From positions 15,137-79,136 of the forward strand of contig JBGZEX010000026.1 in NCBI GenBank assembly GCA_041846495.1: a DNA stretch of 64,000 nucleotides. Reading direction: 5' to 3'. How positions within the stretch are numbered: position 1 is the first letter of the stretch; every line of letters begins with the position of its first letter. This DNA is from JBGZEX01 sp041846495. GTDB taxonomy: Bacteria; Bacteroidota; Bacteroidia; Bacteroidales; Marinifilaceae. The position numbers and the translations under genes are program-made. Of the stretch, positions 1 to 8,597 are shown in pieces. Under the pieces are notes generated by a model. The model did no database searches, was not told the DNA's origin, and was given only the letters and a program-made list of their open reading frames with translations.

Positions 1-1012
1 CCATACCGCGAATCACCAATTTCTCGTCGGCATCCGAGAAAGGATTATAAAAGAATAAATTGAAACCCATATTATTCAAACGAGTCTCCACCCTATCCGA
101 AATCCCGTCCTTATGCTTTACTTCCGAACGGCTTTCTCCGTCTTGCGTCTGATCGATGGCATCCGCCGTCTGGCGCTGGGCGAATACGGATAACCCTATA
201 TTACCTCTTTCGTTCCTCATGGAAGAATTGACATCGTATATATGAGTACCGTAGCTTCCGAATTGAACTCCTATTTTCGTATAAGGAATAAAAGACGGAT
301 CTTTGGTCACTATATTAATGGCTCCGGCCACGGCACTACTCCCATACAAAGCCGAACCGGCTCCTTTAACTACCTCGATACGGTCTATATCGGAAGTAGA
401 CATCTGTTGAAGTCCGTATACTCCGGCCAAACCGGAATACATGGGTTGTCCGTTTATAAGAACCTGAGTATGTTCCGCTCCCAAACCTTGCATACGCACC
501 ATACTGAAATTGCAGAACTGGCATTGCTGCTCCACCCTTACGCCGGGAACGCCCTCCAATGCCTGATAAATATTGACGGCATTCTTATCCTCTATTTCCC
601 GGGAATTAACTACCTCCGTACGTATGGGAACATTTTTCAGATGATGATACGTACGCGTACCCGTTACGACCACCTGGTCCAAATCGAAAATATCCTCCTC
701 CATATCCACATATAAAGCTTGGCCTTTGCCTTTTTCCATAAAAACTTCTTTTTCCAAGGTTTTATAACCTACGGCCTGAAAAATAATGATACATTTACCT
801 ACGGGCAAGTTTGCAAGTTTATAATGTCCCGTTGCATCCGTAGACGTACCCAAACGGGTACCTTTAACGATAAGCGTCACATAGGGAAGATGTTCCCCCG
901 TCTTGGCATCCTGAACATGACCGAACAACATTGCATCCGTCTTCACTCTCTTCTGAGCACACAATGGCGTTAAAAACAAAACGCCGATACAAAAAACAAT
1001 AATTCTCTTCAT
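1..1012 (-). CDS. TonB-dependent outer-membrane receptor, 5' part only
   Basis: The reading frame is open from an ATG at 1012 to the left edge, so only about 337 N-terminal residues are present and the beta barrel is mostly missing. Order: a signal peptide ending near LCAQ (residue 20), a carboxypeptidase-regulatory-like beta-sandwich (about 28-110, GHVQDAKTGEHLPYVTLIVKG), then a TonB plug (about 125-235) with the usual VVVTGTRT start and the AGAINIVTK signature. The plug holds a CQFC pair. This is a receptor of the BtuB/CirA/HmuR type rather than SusC (no SusD follows in view). Such proteins import metal chelates, haem or cobalamin using TonB energy; the substrate cannot be told. A good promoter lies at 1042-1072. 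Confidence 0.9.
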   Translation of the reverse strand, partial: MKRIIVFCIGVLFLTPLCAQKRVKTDAMLFGHVQDAKTGEHLPYVTLIVKGTRLGTSTDATGHYKLANLPVGKCIIIFQAVGYKTLEKEVFMEKGKGQALYVDMEEDIFDLDQVVVTGTRTYHHLKNVPIRTEVVNSREIEDKNAVNIYQALEGVPGVRVEQQCQFCNFSMVRMQGLGAEHTQVLINGQPMYSGLAGVYGLQQMSTSDIDRIEVVKGAGSALYGSSAVAGAINIVTKDPSFIPYTKIGVQFGSYGTHIYDVNSSMRNERGNIGLSVFAQRQTADAIDQTQDGESRSEVKHKDGISDRVETRLNNMGFNLFFYNPFSDADEKLVIRGM

Positions 1013-1257
1013 TTCTTACTCCATTAAATTTTAAAAGTTTGCAAAGATAACGAATACGACACAATCAATCAATCCCCATTTCCGGGGATATTTGCTAACG
1101 TCCGTCCCCATATCCGACTAATTGGGAAAAACGATACGGACGACGAGGCGAAAAGAAGCGGGGAATCCTTATTAAAAGAATATCTTCCTTCAAGCGAAAA
1201 GAAGCAAAGTCAATGGGGGTATAATTCCGATATGAAAAACGGGAAGAGGAGAAGTGT
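1013..1257. other. intergenic region between receptor and cdd
   Basis: About 245 bases without a convincing gene. It holds the receptor promoter (1042-1072), an ATCCCC/GGGGAT inverted repeat (1072-1089), and a looser CGTCCGT...ACGGACG pair (1099-1105 and 1136-1142) with a 30-nt loop. Short open frames here have no recognisable protein features. Confidence 0.5.
1042..1072 (-). promoter_or_regulatory. Bacteroidetes-type promoter of the TonB receptor
   Basis: On the minus strand a TATCTTTG -7 box (1042-1049) is preceded by TTG (1070-1072) with a 20-nt spacer, fitting the TTG-N19-21-TAnnTTTG pattern of this phylum. Expected start is about 1035, giving a leader of some 22 nt. A 6-bp inverted repeat (1072-1089) touches the -33 box and could be an operator. 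Confidence 0.6.
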
Positions 1258-1728
1258 TCAGGAACCGAACGAATCGAAGGCAAAAGGAATAAGAGCGGAA
1301 GCCTTTATTACGAGGGTCTCGTTCTTTCCCATCAAAACCACGTCGAAATCCCGACGGAAACGCTCCGCCGCCTCAACCATCACCTGCCGACAGGCACCGC
1401 ACGGACTAATGAATTCCTCTATAATATCTCCCTTTCGGGCAGCCGTCACGGCCATAGCCCGGACGGGAGTATCCGGATAAGTCGCATGGGCATAAAAAAG
1501 AGCGACCCGTTCCGCACATAAACCCGAAGGATAGGCGATGTTTTCCTGATTGTTTCCGCAAATTATCTCGCCGTTATCCAACAAAACGGCAGCCCCTACG
1601 GAAAATCCCGAATATTTCGCATAAGCCCGCTTCATTGCACCGAGTGCCCTACGACATAATTCTTCGTACTCCCGAGGACAATCTCCGGTATACAAATCAT
1701 AAGCCAACCTTATTTCCTTGCGAACCAT
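1258..1728 (-). CDS. cdd: cytidine deaminase
   Basis: Zinc enzyme of pyrimidine salvage that deaminates cytidine and deoxycytidine to uridine and deoxyuridine in the cytoplasm. At 156 residues it has the length of the homotetrameric form. The zinc site is complete: CAE at 71-73 (zinc Cys and proton-shuttling Glu) and PCGAC at 109-113 (two further zinc Cys). The substrate-binding stretch YSGFSVGAA lies near 39-47. It stands alone, with a TATATTTG -7 box at 1751-1758, and is divergent from the LysM glucosaminidase gene. Confidence 0.95.
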   Translation of the reverse strand: MVRKEIRLAYDLYTGDCPREYEELCRRALGAMKRAYAKYSGFSVGAAVLLDNGEIICGNNQENIAYPSGLCAERVALFYAHATYPDTPVRAMAVTAARKGDIIEEFISPCGACRQVMVEAAERFRRDFDVVLMGKNETLVIKASALIPFAFDSFGS

Positions 1729-1750
1729 AATATTTTTATTAATTTTACCA

Positions 1751-1758
1751 CAAATATA
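1751..1758 (-). promoter_or_regulatory. -7 box of cdd
   Basis: TATATTTG on the minus strand, 22 nt before the cdd ATG; matches TAnnTTTG. No clear TTG at the -33 position. Confidence 0.45.
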
Positions 1759-1798
1759 ATTTAAGCGGATAGAATAATAAAATTGTCAGTCGAATAAA

Positions 1799-2737
1799 AT
1801 GAGCAGGTGTATAAAATTAAAGTTTCCGAAGAGATTTACATATATTGCCTTTACAGGCTTCCTCGCACTCCATCTTCCGGTTTTGGAATCCGGAGCACAG
1901 TCCCGCAAAGAATTCATTTTAAAATACAGGGATATAGCCATAAGGGAAATGATACGCACGGGTATCCCCGCCAGCATAAGTTTGGCTCAAGGCATACTCG
2001 AATCGAACTGCGGCGTTTCCTATCTCGCCGAACATGCCAATAACTATTTCGGCATAAAATGCCACGAATGGGAAGGTCCCCACGTCTTTATGACGGACGA
2101 TGCTCCGAATGAATGTTTTCGGAAATATAAAAATCCCGAGCAATCCTGGATAGATCATAGCGAATTTTTGGTAAACAGGCCTCGATACGCCAAACTTTTC
2201 GAATTAGCCTTATCCGATTATAAAGGTTGGGCATACGGATTGAAAAAGGCCGGCTATGCCACCAATCCCCAATATGCGGAAATCCTCATCAAAATCATAG
2301 AAGAAGAACGGTTATACGAATACGATCGTCCGGACAAAGACAACCGGATACGGAATCATCTTACATATGAAATCATAGCTTTGCATTACGATCTTCGGGA
2401 GGAAATGCGCAACGGCTGTCTGTGCATACAGGCCAATGCGGACGATTCTTTCGAGAAAATCGCCATGTATTACAACATAAAACTGAAAAAACTCTTGGCC
2501 TATAACGACAAACACAATCAAGATATTATAGAAGGGCAAATGATTTACCTTTCGAAGAAAAAACGCAAAGCGGCAAGAGGTTACGACTACCACCGTCTGA
2601 AACCGGGCGAATCCCTCTACCTCGTTTCCCAAATATACGGAGTAAGACTTAAAAACCTCATCAAATATAATGGAGTAACCGAACGAACCCGTTTCAGGGC
2701 GGGCGATAAAATATATCTTCGAAGAAAGGCGAAATAA
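1799..2737 (+). CDS. secreted glucosaminidase (GH73) with two LysM domains
   Basis: A predicted peptidoglycan hydrolase that cleaves N-acetylglucosamine linkages of the wall. A signal sequence (about residues 10-33) is followed by a GH73-type domain (about 40-175) with the likely catalytic Glu68 in the GILESN motif and the family's NNYFGIKC segment. Two LysM repeats follow, at about 205-250 (weaker) and 262-310 (clear: KPGESLYLVSQIYGV), which would bind glycan chains. The 312-residue layout is common in Bacteroidales. Its stop codon is directly followed by the DUF4199 gene (1-nt gap), suggesting one transcript with an envelope role. Confidence 0.9.
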   Translation: MSRCIKLKFPKRFTYIAFTGFLALHLPVLESGAQSRKEFILKYRDIAIREMIRTGIPASISLAQGILESNCGVSYLAEHANNYFGIKCHEWEGPHVFMTDDAPNECFRKYKNPEQSWIDHSEFLVNRPRYAKLFELALSDYKGWAYGLKKAGYATNPQYAEILIKIIEEERLYEYDRPDKDNRIRNHLTYEIIALHYDLREEMRNGCLCIQANADDSFEKIAMYYNIKLKKLLAYNDKHNQDIIEGQMIYLSKKKRKAARGYDYHRLKPGESLYLVSQIYGVRLKNLIKYNGVTERTRFRAGDKIYLRRKAK

Positions 2738-2738
2738 T

Positions 2739-3266
2739 ATGCAGGAATCCACGGAAATTTTCTTACGCAAAAACTTTTTTTTCAGTCTGTTGATGGGAGG
2801 CAGTTTTTGCTCAGTTGCATTTATTTTTTATAGAAGCGGCCATCCGGCGGCACTCGAATCCACCGGCAACAATATTCTTTTATTGCTTTCCGTCAGCGGA
2901 ATGTATATAGGAGGAAAAACCTTTCGAGATGACGCTAATAAGGGCATTATATCCTATGGAAAGGCTTTGGCGGTTATGCTTTTCATCATCGGCTGCGCTT
3001 CGATTATATACGGTATCTTTATATTTTCATTATATTCTTCGGATCCCGAGTTTTTTAATCTCTATAGAGAAAGTTTCGAAGAAATCGTTCGGGAACAGCT
3101 AAGCGGAGAATATCGAGAATTGGCAGACCTCATAAAAGAAGCTACGACACCCGCTGTCGTTGCCTTTTCCACCGTATTCAGGATGATATTCTTAGGATTC
3201 ATTTTCGCTCTCCCGACAGCTCAATTCATAAAAAAGAAACCCATAAACCGACATTCATCGAAATAA
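2739..3266 (+). CDS. DUF4199 family membrane protein
   Basis: A 175-residue protein with four likely membrane segments (about 14-31, 42-56, 70-98 and 145-165) and an acidic, charged loop (about 105-140) between the third and fourth. Topology, length and the position directly before a family-2 glycosyltransferase match the DUF4199 proteins of Bacteroidota. No catalytic residues can be named and the function is unknown. It starts 1 nt after the LysM glucosaminidase stop, so the two are probably co-transcribed. A separate -7 box lies downstream for the next gene. Confidence 0.8.
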   Translation: MQESTEIFLRKNFFFSLLMGGSFCSVAFIFYRSGHPAALESTGNNILLLLSVSGMYIGGKTFRDDANKGIISYGKALAVMLFIIGCASIIYGIFIFSLYSSDPEFFNLYRESFEEIVREQLSGEYRELADLIKEATTPAVVAFSTVFRMIFLGFIFALPTAQFIKKKPINRHSSK

Positions 3267-3328
3267 GGCGGGAGGTAGGGGACGGATTTAAATACAATCA
3301 CGTTATTTCCCGATTACGATTTTTTACT

Positions 3329-3336
3329 TAATTTTG
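3329..3336 (+). promoter_or_regulatory. -7 box before the glycosyltransferase
   Basis: TAATTTTG fits TAnnTTTG; expected start about 3343. It is followed by a GGCCGT-GATTT-ACGGCC hairpin (3351-3367) and a GCGTAA-A-TTACGC palindrome (3369-3381), so the leader would be structured. No good -33 box. Confidence 0.4.
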
Positions 3337-3439
3337 CTTCAGGGAATAAAGGCCGTGATTTACGGCCGGCGTAAATTACGCTTTAATGCCGTCCCGAATG
3401 GAGGAGCGTATTTCGCAGGCCTATATAAAAAAGAGAAAA

Positions 3440-4402
3440 ATGCAAATATCCGTCATCATACCGTTGTATAACGAAAGCGAATCTTTAAAAGAACTTGCAT
3501 CGTGGCTCGAACGTGTCATGCACACCGCCGGTTTTTCATACGAACTTATTTTCGTAGACGACGGAAGTACCGACGACTCATGGACAATAATCGAAGAGAT
3601 AGCTTCGGGAAATCCGGCGGCAAGAGGTATCAAATTCAGGCGGAATTACGGAAAATCCGCAGCCCTGCACTGCGGATTCCAGGCTGCAAAAGGCGAAGTC
3701 GTCATTACAATGGATGCCGACCTCCAGGATAGTCCCGACGAAATTCCGGAACTTTTCCGGATGATAACCGAAGAGGATTACGATTTGGTTTCCGGGTGGA
3801 AAAAAAAGAGATACGACGGCAAGCTCTCCAAAAACATTCCCTCCAAGCTGTATAATGCCACTGCCCGGAAGATGACGGGAATAAAACTCCACGATATGAA
3901 TTGCGGGATAAAAGCCTATAAGCAATGCGTAGTGAAAAATATCGAGGTATATGGAGAAATGCATCGATATATCCCGGTAATAGCGGCAAAAGCCGGATTT
4001 ACGAAAATCGGGGAAAAAATCGTACAACACAGAGCGAGGGCATACGGAAATACCAAATTCGGAGCCAACCGTTTTATCAACGGCTTTTTAGACCTGCTCT
4101 CCATTCTCTTCATCACAAGATTTTCCAAAAAACCCATGCATTTTTTCGGAAGTTTGGGGACTCTTATTTTTATTATCGGTTTTTTATCGGCTCTATGGTT
4201 GGGAGTCGATAAATTAATCCATCTCCACAGGGGGATAAAAGCCGCACTTGTTACGGACAGTCCCTTTTTTTATATCGCACTCGCCGGCATGATTATCGGA
4301 AGTCAATTGTTTTTAGCGGGATTTATCGCCGAGCTCATTTCCCGTACGGCTCCCGAACGTAACTTTTACCAGATTGAAAAAGAGCTGGGACTCGACGATT
4401 AA
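3440..4402 (+). CDS. family 2 glycosyltransferase (DPM1/GtrB type)
   Basis: Predicted to move a sugar from a nucleotide donor to polyprenyl phosphate at the inner membrane. The GT-A domain starts at once (ISVIIPLYNESESL), with VDDGST near residues 38-43 for nucleotide binding and the metal-binding DADLQD near 93-98. Two membrane helices lie near the C-terminus (about 232-252 and 273-298), as in GtrB/ArnC-like proteins. I chose the ATG at 3440 because the conserved fold begins at residue 3; an in-frame ATG at 3386 would add 18 charged residues with no family counterpart. It overlaps the convergent thioesterase gene by 4 nt. Confidence 0.88.
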   Translation: MQISVIIPLYNESESLKELASWLERVMHTAGFSYELIFVDDGSTDDSWTIIEEIASGNPAARGIKFRRNYGKSAALHCGFQAAKGEVVITMDADLQDSPDEIPELFRMITEEDYDLVSGWKKKRYDGKLSKNIPSKLYNATARKMTGIKLHDMNCGIKAYKQCVVKNIEVYGEMHRYIPVIAAKAGFTKIGEKIVQHRARAYGNTKFGANRFINGFLDLLSILFITRFSKKPMHFFGSLGTLIFIIGFLSALWLGVDKLIHLHRGIKAALVTDSPFFYIALAGMIIGSQLFLAGFIAELISRTAPERNFYQIEKELGLDD

Positions 4403-5175
4403 TCCGCCTCTTTCCAACAGCTGACTCCTACGCAATGTTCCCTACCCCCAGCCTTGGGAAGTATTTTATGGTAAACGAAAACCTTATCGTTCCGTCGTTC
4501 CGTCCGGTAGTCCGAAACTATCGTATGCTCAGGCATGATTTCATGCCGATACTCCACATGGATATCCGTAAGCACGTGATTCTTCAGGAACTCGAACGGC
4601 AAGGCATTGGTCATCCACCGAATATAGGAAGCTTGGGTAACATGACCGTTAAAATCGATATTATCGAAGGTAGCTTCAAAAAAACGACCTCCCTCCGCTT
4701 TCCTCTCGAATATCGAGTCGTTTTCCCACAAAGACGGGAGGTTGCAGGCCTGAAGTTCCGGAGGAATATTCCGTCCCGTTTCCAATATAAGCGGAGTAAG
4801 CCTTACCAAACGCCGGCGGTGGATATCGATGCACATCCACCGAGAGGTGGCTTCCGCCAATACTTTCCCCTCCCGGTTCAATATACGGAAATCCCTCAAT
4901 GCCAAAAAACGGTCTATTCCCGACACCCAAGTTTCCACGACCACTTCCTCCCCCTTGACCGGCATCTCCTCAATACGGGTACGGATGGAATAAAGCATCC
5001 ATGTCTTATCTTCTTTCATCAGAGAAGCTACGTCTATACCCAAAATCTCGGTATGTCTCTCCGCCGCATCATTAAACAAATCCGACAATATTTTAATAAA
5101 CAACCATCCCTTATAATTCGTATAATGACTGTATATTTTAACTCTTTCCGTATACTTCCTCAATCCTTGATTCAT
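4399..5175 (-). CDS. acyl-ACP thioesterase (FatA/FatB family)
   Basis: Double hot-dog enzyme that releases fatty acids from acyl carrier protein. The 258 residues fit the bacterial family. The catalytic network of plant FatB (D-x-N-x-H) is visible in the second hot-dog as D174, N176 and H178 (IDFNGHVTQASYIRW); the helix of the first hot-dog with NDAAERHTE is near 35-43. The gene lies 2 nt after murB in the same direction, so they are likely one operon linking wall and lipid precursor supply. The 3' end overlaps the convergent glycosyltransferase by 4 nt. Confidence 0.9.
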   Translation of the reverse strand: MNQGLRKYTERVKIYSHYTNYKGWLFIKILSDLFNDAAERHTEILGIDVASLMKEDKTWMLYSIRTRIEEMPVKGEEVVVETWVSGIDRFLALRDFRILNREGKVLAEATSRWMCIDIHRRRLVRLTPLILETGRNIPPELQACNLPSLWENDSIFERKAEGGRFFEATFDNIDFNGHVTQASYIRWMTNALPFEFLKNHVLTDIHVEYRHEIMPEHTIVSDYRTERRNDKVFVYHKILPKAGGREHCVGVSCWKEAD

Positions 5176-5177
5176 AG

Positions 5178-6191
5178 CTATTCGATATACACCTCGGGTT
5201 CGAGTTTTACTTTAAATTTCATGAAAACGGTTTTTTTTATTTCATTCGCCAAACGGGCAATTTCCGCTCCCGTAGCATCGTCTCTGTTTACAAGGATAAG
5301 AGCTTGGCGTTCATATACTCCCGCCCTGCCGAGAGTTTTCCCCTTCCATCCGCACGCCTCTATCAGCCAACCCGCACCCAATTTCGCCCGACCTTCTCCC
5401 GCCGGATAAACGGGTAAATCCGGATAAGTCTTCCGAAGTTCTTCCGCATAATCCGCCCCGACGACGGGATTTTTAAAAAAACTTCCGGCATTAGGCAATA
5501 AATCGGTATCCGGAAGCTTGCTCCTTCGAATATCCATAATCGTCTCTCTTACGGACTCCAGACTCAACCCGGCCCCTTTTTTATCTAATTCCGAACGCAG
5601 ACTCCCGTAACCCAATACGAAACGGGGATGTTTATCCAATTTAAAAACTACGGCTGTTATAAAATACCTGTTTTTCCATTCATTTTTGAAAATCGAATCT
5701 CTATAAGCGAAACGACAGCGGGAAGCCGGTATCACAACTTTCTCCCCACTGCAAACATCTATAGCGAAAATCTTATGGACTATGGCTTCAGCCTCCACCC
5801 CGTAAGCTCCGATATTCTGAACGGGTACGGCCCCTACCGAGCCCGGTATCAGCGAAAGATTTTCGGTCCCTCCCCAGCCCCGGGACACCGCCCATGCCGC
5901 AAAATCATCCCAATTCAATCCGGAACCGGCTTTCACATATACATTCTCCCCGTCTTCCGCCACCACTTCCATCCCGGAAATACGGGAATGTAACACGGTT
6001 TTTTCCACATCATCCGTAAAAAGGTAGTTACTCCCTCCGCCTAAGATAATAATCTCTTCCGGCAGAAATCTCTTCCCGCTCAGAAAGTCTGCCCACTCTT
6101 CCTCTTCCCCGGAAGCCGCCCAAAGCGAACAATTCACTCCTATGGAAAAAGTATTATGCTTTTTAAGATTGTAATTTTCTTTGATTTCCAT
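5178..6191 (-). CDS. murB: UDP-N-acetylenolpyruvoylglucosamine reductase
   Basis: FAD enzyme that makes UDP-N-acetylmuramate, the second committed step of peptidoglycan synthesis. It shows the N-terminal NTF motif (KKHNTFSIGVNC), the FAD-binding GGGSNYLFTDD near 51-61, the SLIPGSVGAVPVQNIGAYG segment, the YRDSIFK stretch and the NAGSFFKNPV motif with the catalytic Ser. The 337-residue length and the insert before the last domain indicate the type I (E. coli-like) form. It is the first gene of a pair with the thioesterase and is transcribed from a -7 box at 6220-6227. Confidence 0.96.
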   Translation of the reverse strand: MEIKENYNLKKHNTFSIGVNCSLWAASGEEEEWADFLSGKRFLPEEIIILGGGSNYLFTDDVEKTVLHSRISGMEVVAEDGENVYVKAGSGLNWDDFAAWAVSRGWGGTENLSLIPGSVGAVPVQNIGAYGVEAEAIVHKIFAIDVCSGEKVVIPASRCRFAYRDSIFKNEWKNRYFITAVVFKLDKHPRFVLGYGSLRSELDKKGAGLSLESVRETIMDIRRSKLPDTDLLPNAGSFFKNPVVGADYAEELRKTYPDLPVYPAGEGRAKLGAGWLIEACGWKGKTLGRAGVYERQALILVNRDDATGAEIARLANEIKKTVFMKFKVKLEPEVYIE

Positions 6192-6219
6192 ACCCTCGTA
6201 TTATATACCATGATTCCTG

Positions 6220-6227
6220 CAAATATA
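6220..6227 (-). promoter_or_regulatory. -7 box of murB
   Basis: TATATTTG on the minus strand, 28 nt before the murB ATG. It faces away from the box at 6268-6275, forming a divergent promoter region. Confidence 0.45.
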
Positions 6228-6267
6228 AAAAATTATGTCGACATCAGGCTTAGTCGCATTATAGTTT

Positions 6268-6275
6268 TATATTTG
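6268..6275 (+). promoter_or_regulatory. -7 box of the rRNA methyltransferase
   Basis: TATATTTG on the plus strand; expected start near 6282, leaving a leader of about 34 nt before the ATG at 6316. Confidence 0.45.
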
Positions 6276-6315
6276 CAAACACACAGGATTTCGGTCCGGG
6301 ATAAAACAGGGAACT

Positions 6316-7707
6316 ATGTCGACACTGCCTCTTGCTTTCGAAAAGCGAATGCGTTGTTTATTGGGTGAGGAATACGTTCGTTTCACGGATTCGATAAAAC
6401 GCCCCTCCCCGGTCAGCATCCGTATCAATCCCGCAAAATGCGGCGATGTGCAAAAACTCGCCGGCGAACTTTTGCCGGAATCTCCCGCTTTACGCCCCGT
6501 CCCCTGGTGTACAAACGGATTTTATCTGGAAAAACGTCCCGTTTTTACGCTCGACCCGCATATACACGGCGGAGCTTATTACGTACAGGAAGCCTCTTCC
6601 ATGTTTATCGATTATATAATCAGAAAACTTTCTTTAACGGGAAACATAAAAGCGTTGGACATATGTGCGGCTCCGGGAGGCAAATCCACTCTTATGTCTT
6701 CCATTCTCCCTCCGTCCGCGCTTTTGGTCTCGAACGAGGTCATCCGTTCGAGGGCGGCCGTACTCAAAGAGAACACGATAAAATGGGGTAGTCCACATAC
6801 GGTGGTCACCTCTTCCGACCCTTCCGATTTTTCCCGTCTCGGTCCCTGCTTCGACCTTATATTGGCAGACGCCCCGTGTTCGGGCGAAGGCTTGTTTCGT
6901 AAAGATCCCGGAGCCGTTTCCGAATGGAAAGAAGGAAATCTCAAGATATGCAGCGAGCGGCAAAAAAGGATCCTCTCCGACGCATGGAAAGCTTTGAAAA
7001 GCGGAGGTTATATGATTTATTCCACCTGTACCTATAACCCGGAAGAAAACGAAAGAAATATCGAATGGCTGGCGGAAACCTCAGACGCCGAAATCGTAGA
7101 AATTCCCCATAAATTCGAAGGAATAAAGCCGGGAAGCGGCAATCTTCCCTCCTATCGGTTTTATCCCCACCGCATAGAAGGAGAAGGCTTTTTTATCGCC
7201 ATTATACGCAAACTTTCGAACGAGCGGCAGGAAGACAAGACCGTAAAATACAAAAAATCCGGCTACGCCCCGGAAGCCGTCCCCAAATCCGTTACGGCAG
7301 CTATCGCCCCTCATATAGTCCGTCCCGAAGAATTTTCCTTTTATATGAAAAACAATACGGCAGGCGTAATACCCGAAGCTCATTGCGAATTCATCCGGAT
7401 ATTGGAAAACCGGACCAACCTAATCTACAAAGGCTGCGAACTGACGGAAATCGCCGGCAAGGATTTGAAATGGCAACCGGCATTCGCTCTGTCGAATATC
7501 CTAAAAAGAGAAAGTTTCCGAATCCGGGAAACGGATAAAACGGAAGCTTTAAATTATCTGAAACGCCATCCCATCGATACGGAAGCCCCCAAAGGCTGCT
7601 GGGAAATCGTAAGTTACGACGGGCTTCCCATGGGATGGAGCAAAAGTCTCGGCTCCCGTTCCAACAATTATTATCCCAAGGAATGGCGGATTCTCATGGA
7701 AATATAA
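6316..7707 (+). CDS. rRNA cytosine-C5 methyltransferase, RsmF/NOL1-NOP2-Sun type
   Basis: SAM-dependent enzyme that makes 5-methylcytosine in ribosomal RNA. Motifs in order: SAM-binding DICAAPGGKS (about 113-122), motif IV DAPCSGEG (about 186-193) with the Cys that helps release product, and motif VI STCTYNPEENE (about 236-246) with the attacking Cys. The C-terminal part (about 385-463; LPMGWSKSLGSRSNNYYPKEWR) resembles the FU/PUA-like RNA-binding domain of RsmF. The 463-residue length fits. prmA follows after 24 nt, so two ribosome-modifying enzymes are probably co-transcribed. Confidence 0.92.
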   Translation: MSTLPLAFEKRMRCLLGEEYVRFTDSIKRPSPVSIRINPAKCGDVQKLAGELLPESPALRPVPWCTNGFYLEKRPVFTLDPHIHGGAYYVQEASSMFIDYIIRKLSLTGNIKALDICAAPGGKSTLMSSILPPSALLVSNEVIRSRAAVLKENTIKWGSPHTVVTSSDPSDFSRLGPCFDLILADAPCSGEGLFRKDPGAVSEWKEGNLKICSERQKRILSDAWKALKSGGYMIYSTCTYNPEENERNIEWLAETSDAEIVEIPHKFEGIKPGSGNLPSYRFYPHRIEGEGFFIAIIRKLSNERQEDKTVKYKKSGYAPEAVPKSVTAAIAPHIVRPEEFSFYMKNNTAGVIPEAHCEFIRILENRTNLIYKGCELTEIAGKDLKWQPAFALSNILKRESFRIRETDKTEALNYLKRHPIDTEAPKGCWEIVSYDGLPMGWSKSLGSRSNNYYPKEWRILMEI

Positions 7708-7731
7708 AAACAAATTTAAAAACGAAATACG

Positions 7732-8589
7732 ATGAATCACATAGAACTCTATTTTACGATACGTCCCTATTCGGAAGATATCAAAGACGCCCTCATATAC
7801 GAATTGGCCTCCACGGGTTTCGAAGGATTCTGCGACAGTGCCTACGGATTCAAAGCTTATATTCCGGAAGATCTGTACGAAAAAGAAGAAATCGAAAAAA
7901 TGGAATTTCTCCGGTTTTTCTCGGAGACATACGATATAAAATGGGAAGAAAAGCCAATCGCTCCCAAAGACTGGAATGCCGAATGGGAAAAAAACTTCAG
8001 TCCCGTATGCATAGACGATAAAATCATGATACGGGCACATTTCCATCCCCGGAATAAAAATATCCCTTACGACATCGTCATCGAACCCAAAATGAGCTTC
8101 GGTACCGGTCATCATCCCACTACCGTTCTCATGCTCCGCAACATCCTCTCATACGAGTACGGATTCCGGGAGTCCAGAGTATTGGATATGGGTTGCGGCA
8201 CGGGCATCCTCTCCATTATGGCCTCCAAGGCCGGGGCCAAAGAAGTGGTCGGCATAGACATAGACGAATGGGCTTTCCGCAATGCCGGGGAAAATCTTGC
8301 CGCCAACCGCATCGACAACGTAAAAATCCTCATCGGAGATGCTACACTCCTGACAAATCTTCCTCCGTTCGATATCATCATGGCCAATATCAACCGAAAT
8401 ATTCTCATTCGGGATATGGCGGCCTATGCCAAAGCTATGATATGGGGAAGTCTTATCTTCTGCAGCGGATTTTACGAAGCTGAAATCCCCATGATAAAAG
8501 CCGAAGCCGAAGCCAACAATCTTTCGATGATATCGAGTACTATTGAAAAAGAGTGGGCCACAGCCGTATTCCGGAAGATAACCGATTGA
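7732..8589 (+). CDS. prmA: ribosomal protein L11 methyltransferase
   Basis: Trimethylates lysines and the N-terminus of ribosomal protein L11 using SAM. A short N-terminal substrate-recognition domain (about 1-60) precedes the Rossmann methyltransferase, with MSFGTGHHPTT (about 122-132), MGCGTGILSI (about 153-162) and the ANINRNIL motif (about 221-228) of the PrmA family. The 285-residue length is typical. It lies 24 nt after the RsmF-type gene and is convergent with the MutS-like gene. Confidence 0.95.
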   Translation: MNHIELYFTIRPYSEDIKDALIYELASTGFEGFCDSAYGFKAYIPEDLYEKEEIEKMEFLRFFSETYDIKWEEKPIAPKDWNAEWEKNFSPVCIDDKIMIRAHFHPRNKNIPYDIVIEPKMSFGTGHHPTTVLMLRNILSYEYGFRESRVLDMGCGTGILSIMASKAGAKEVVGIDIDEWAFRNAGENLAANRIDNVKILIGDATLLTNLPPFDIIMANINRNILIRDMAAYAKAMIWGSLIFCSGFYEAEIPMIKAEAEANNLSMISSTIEKEWATAVFRKITD

Positions 8590-8597
8590 AATGCCGG

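Noticed and set aside
1099..1142. CGTCCGT...ACGGACG inverted pair as a terminator for cdd
   Set aside because: The loop is 30 nt and no T-run follows on the minus strand, so I did not call it.
4435..5409. 324-codon open frame on the plus strand
   Set aside because: It is antisense to the thioesterase and murB genes, both with full catalytic motifs, and its product is rich in Arg, His and Pro without any domain. Such mirror frames are common here because of codon bias.
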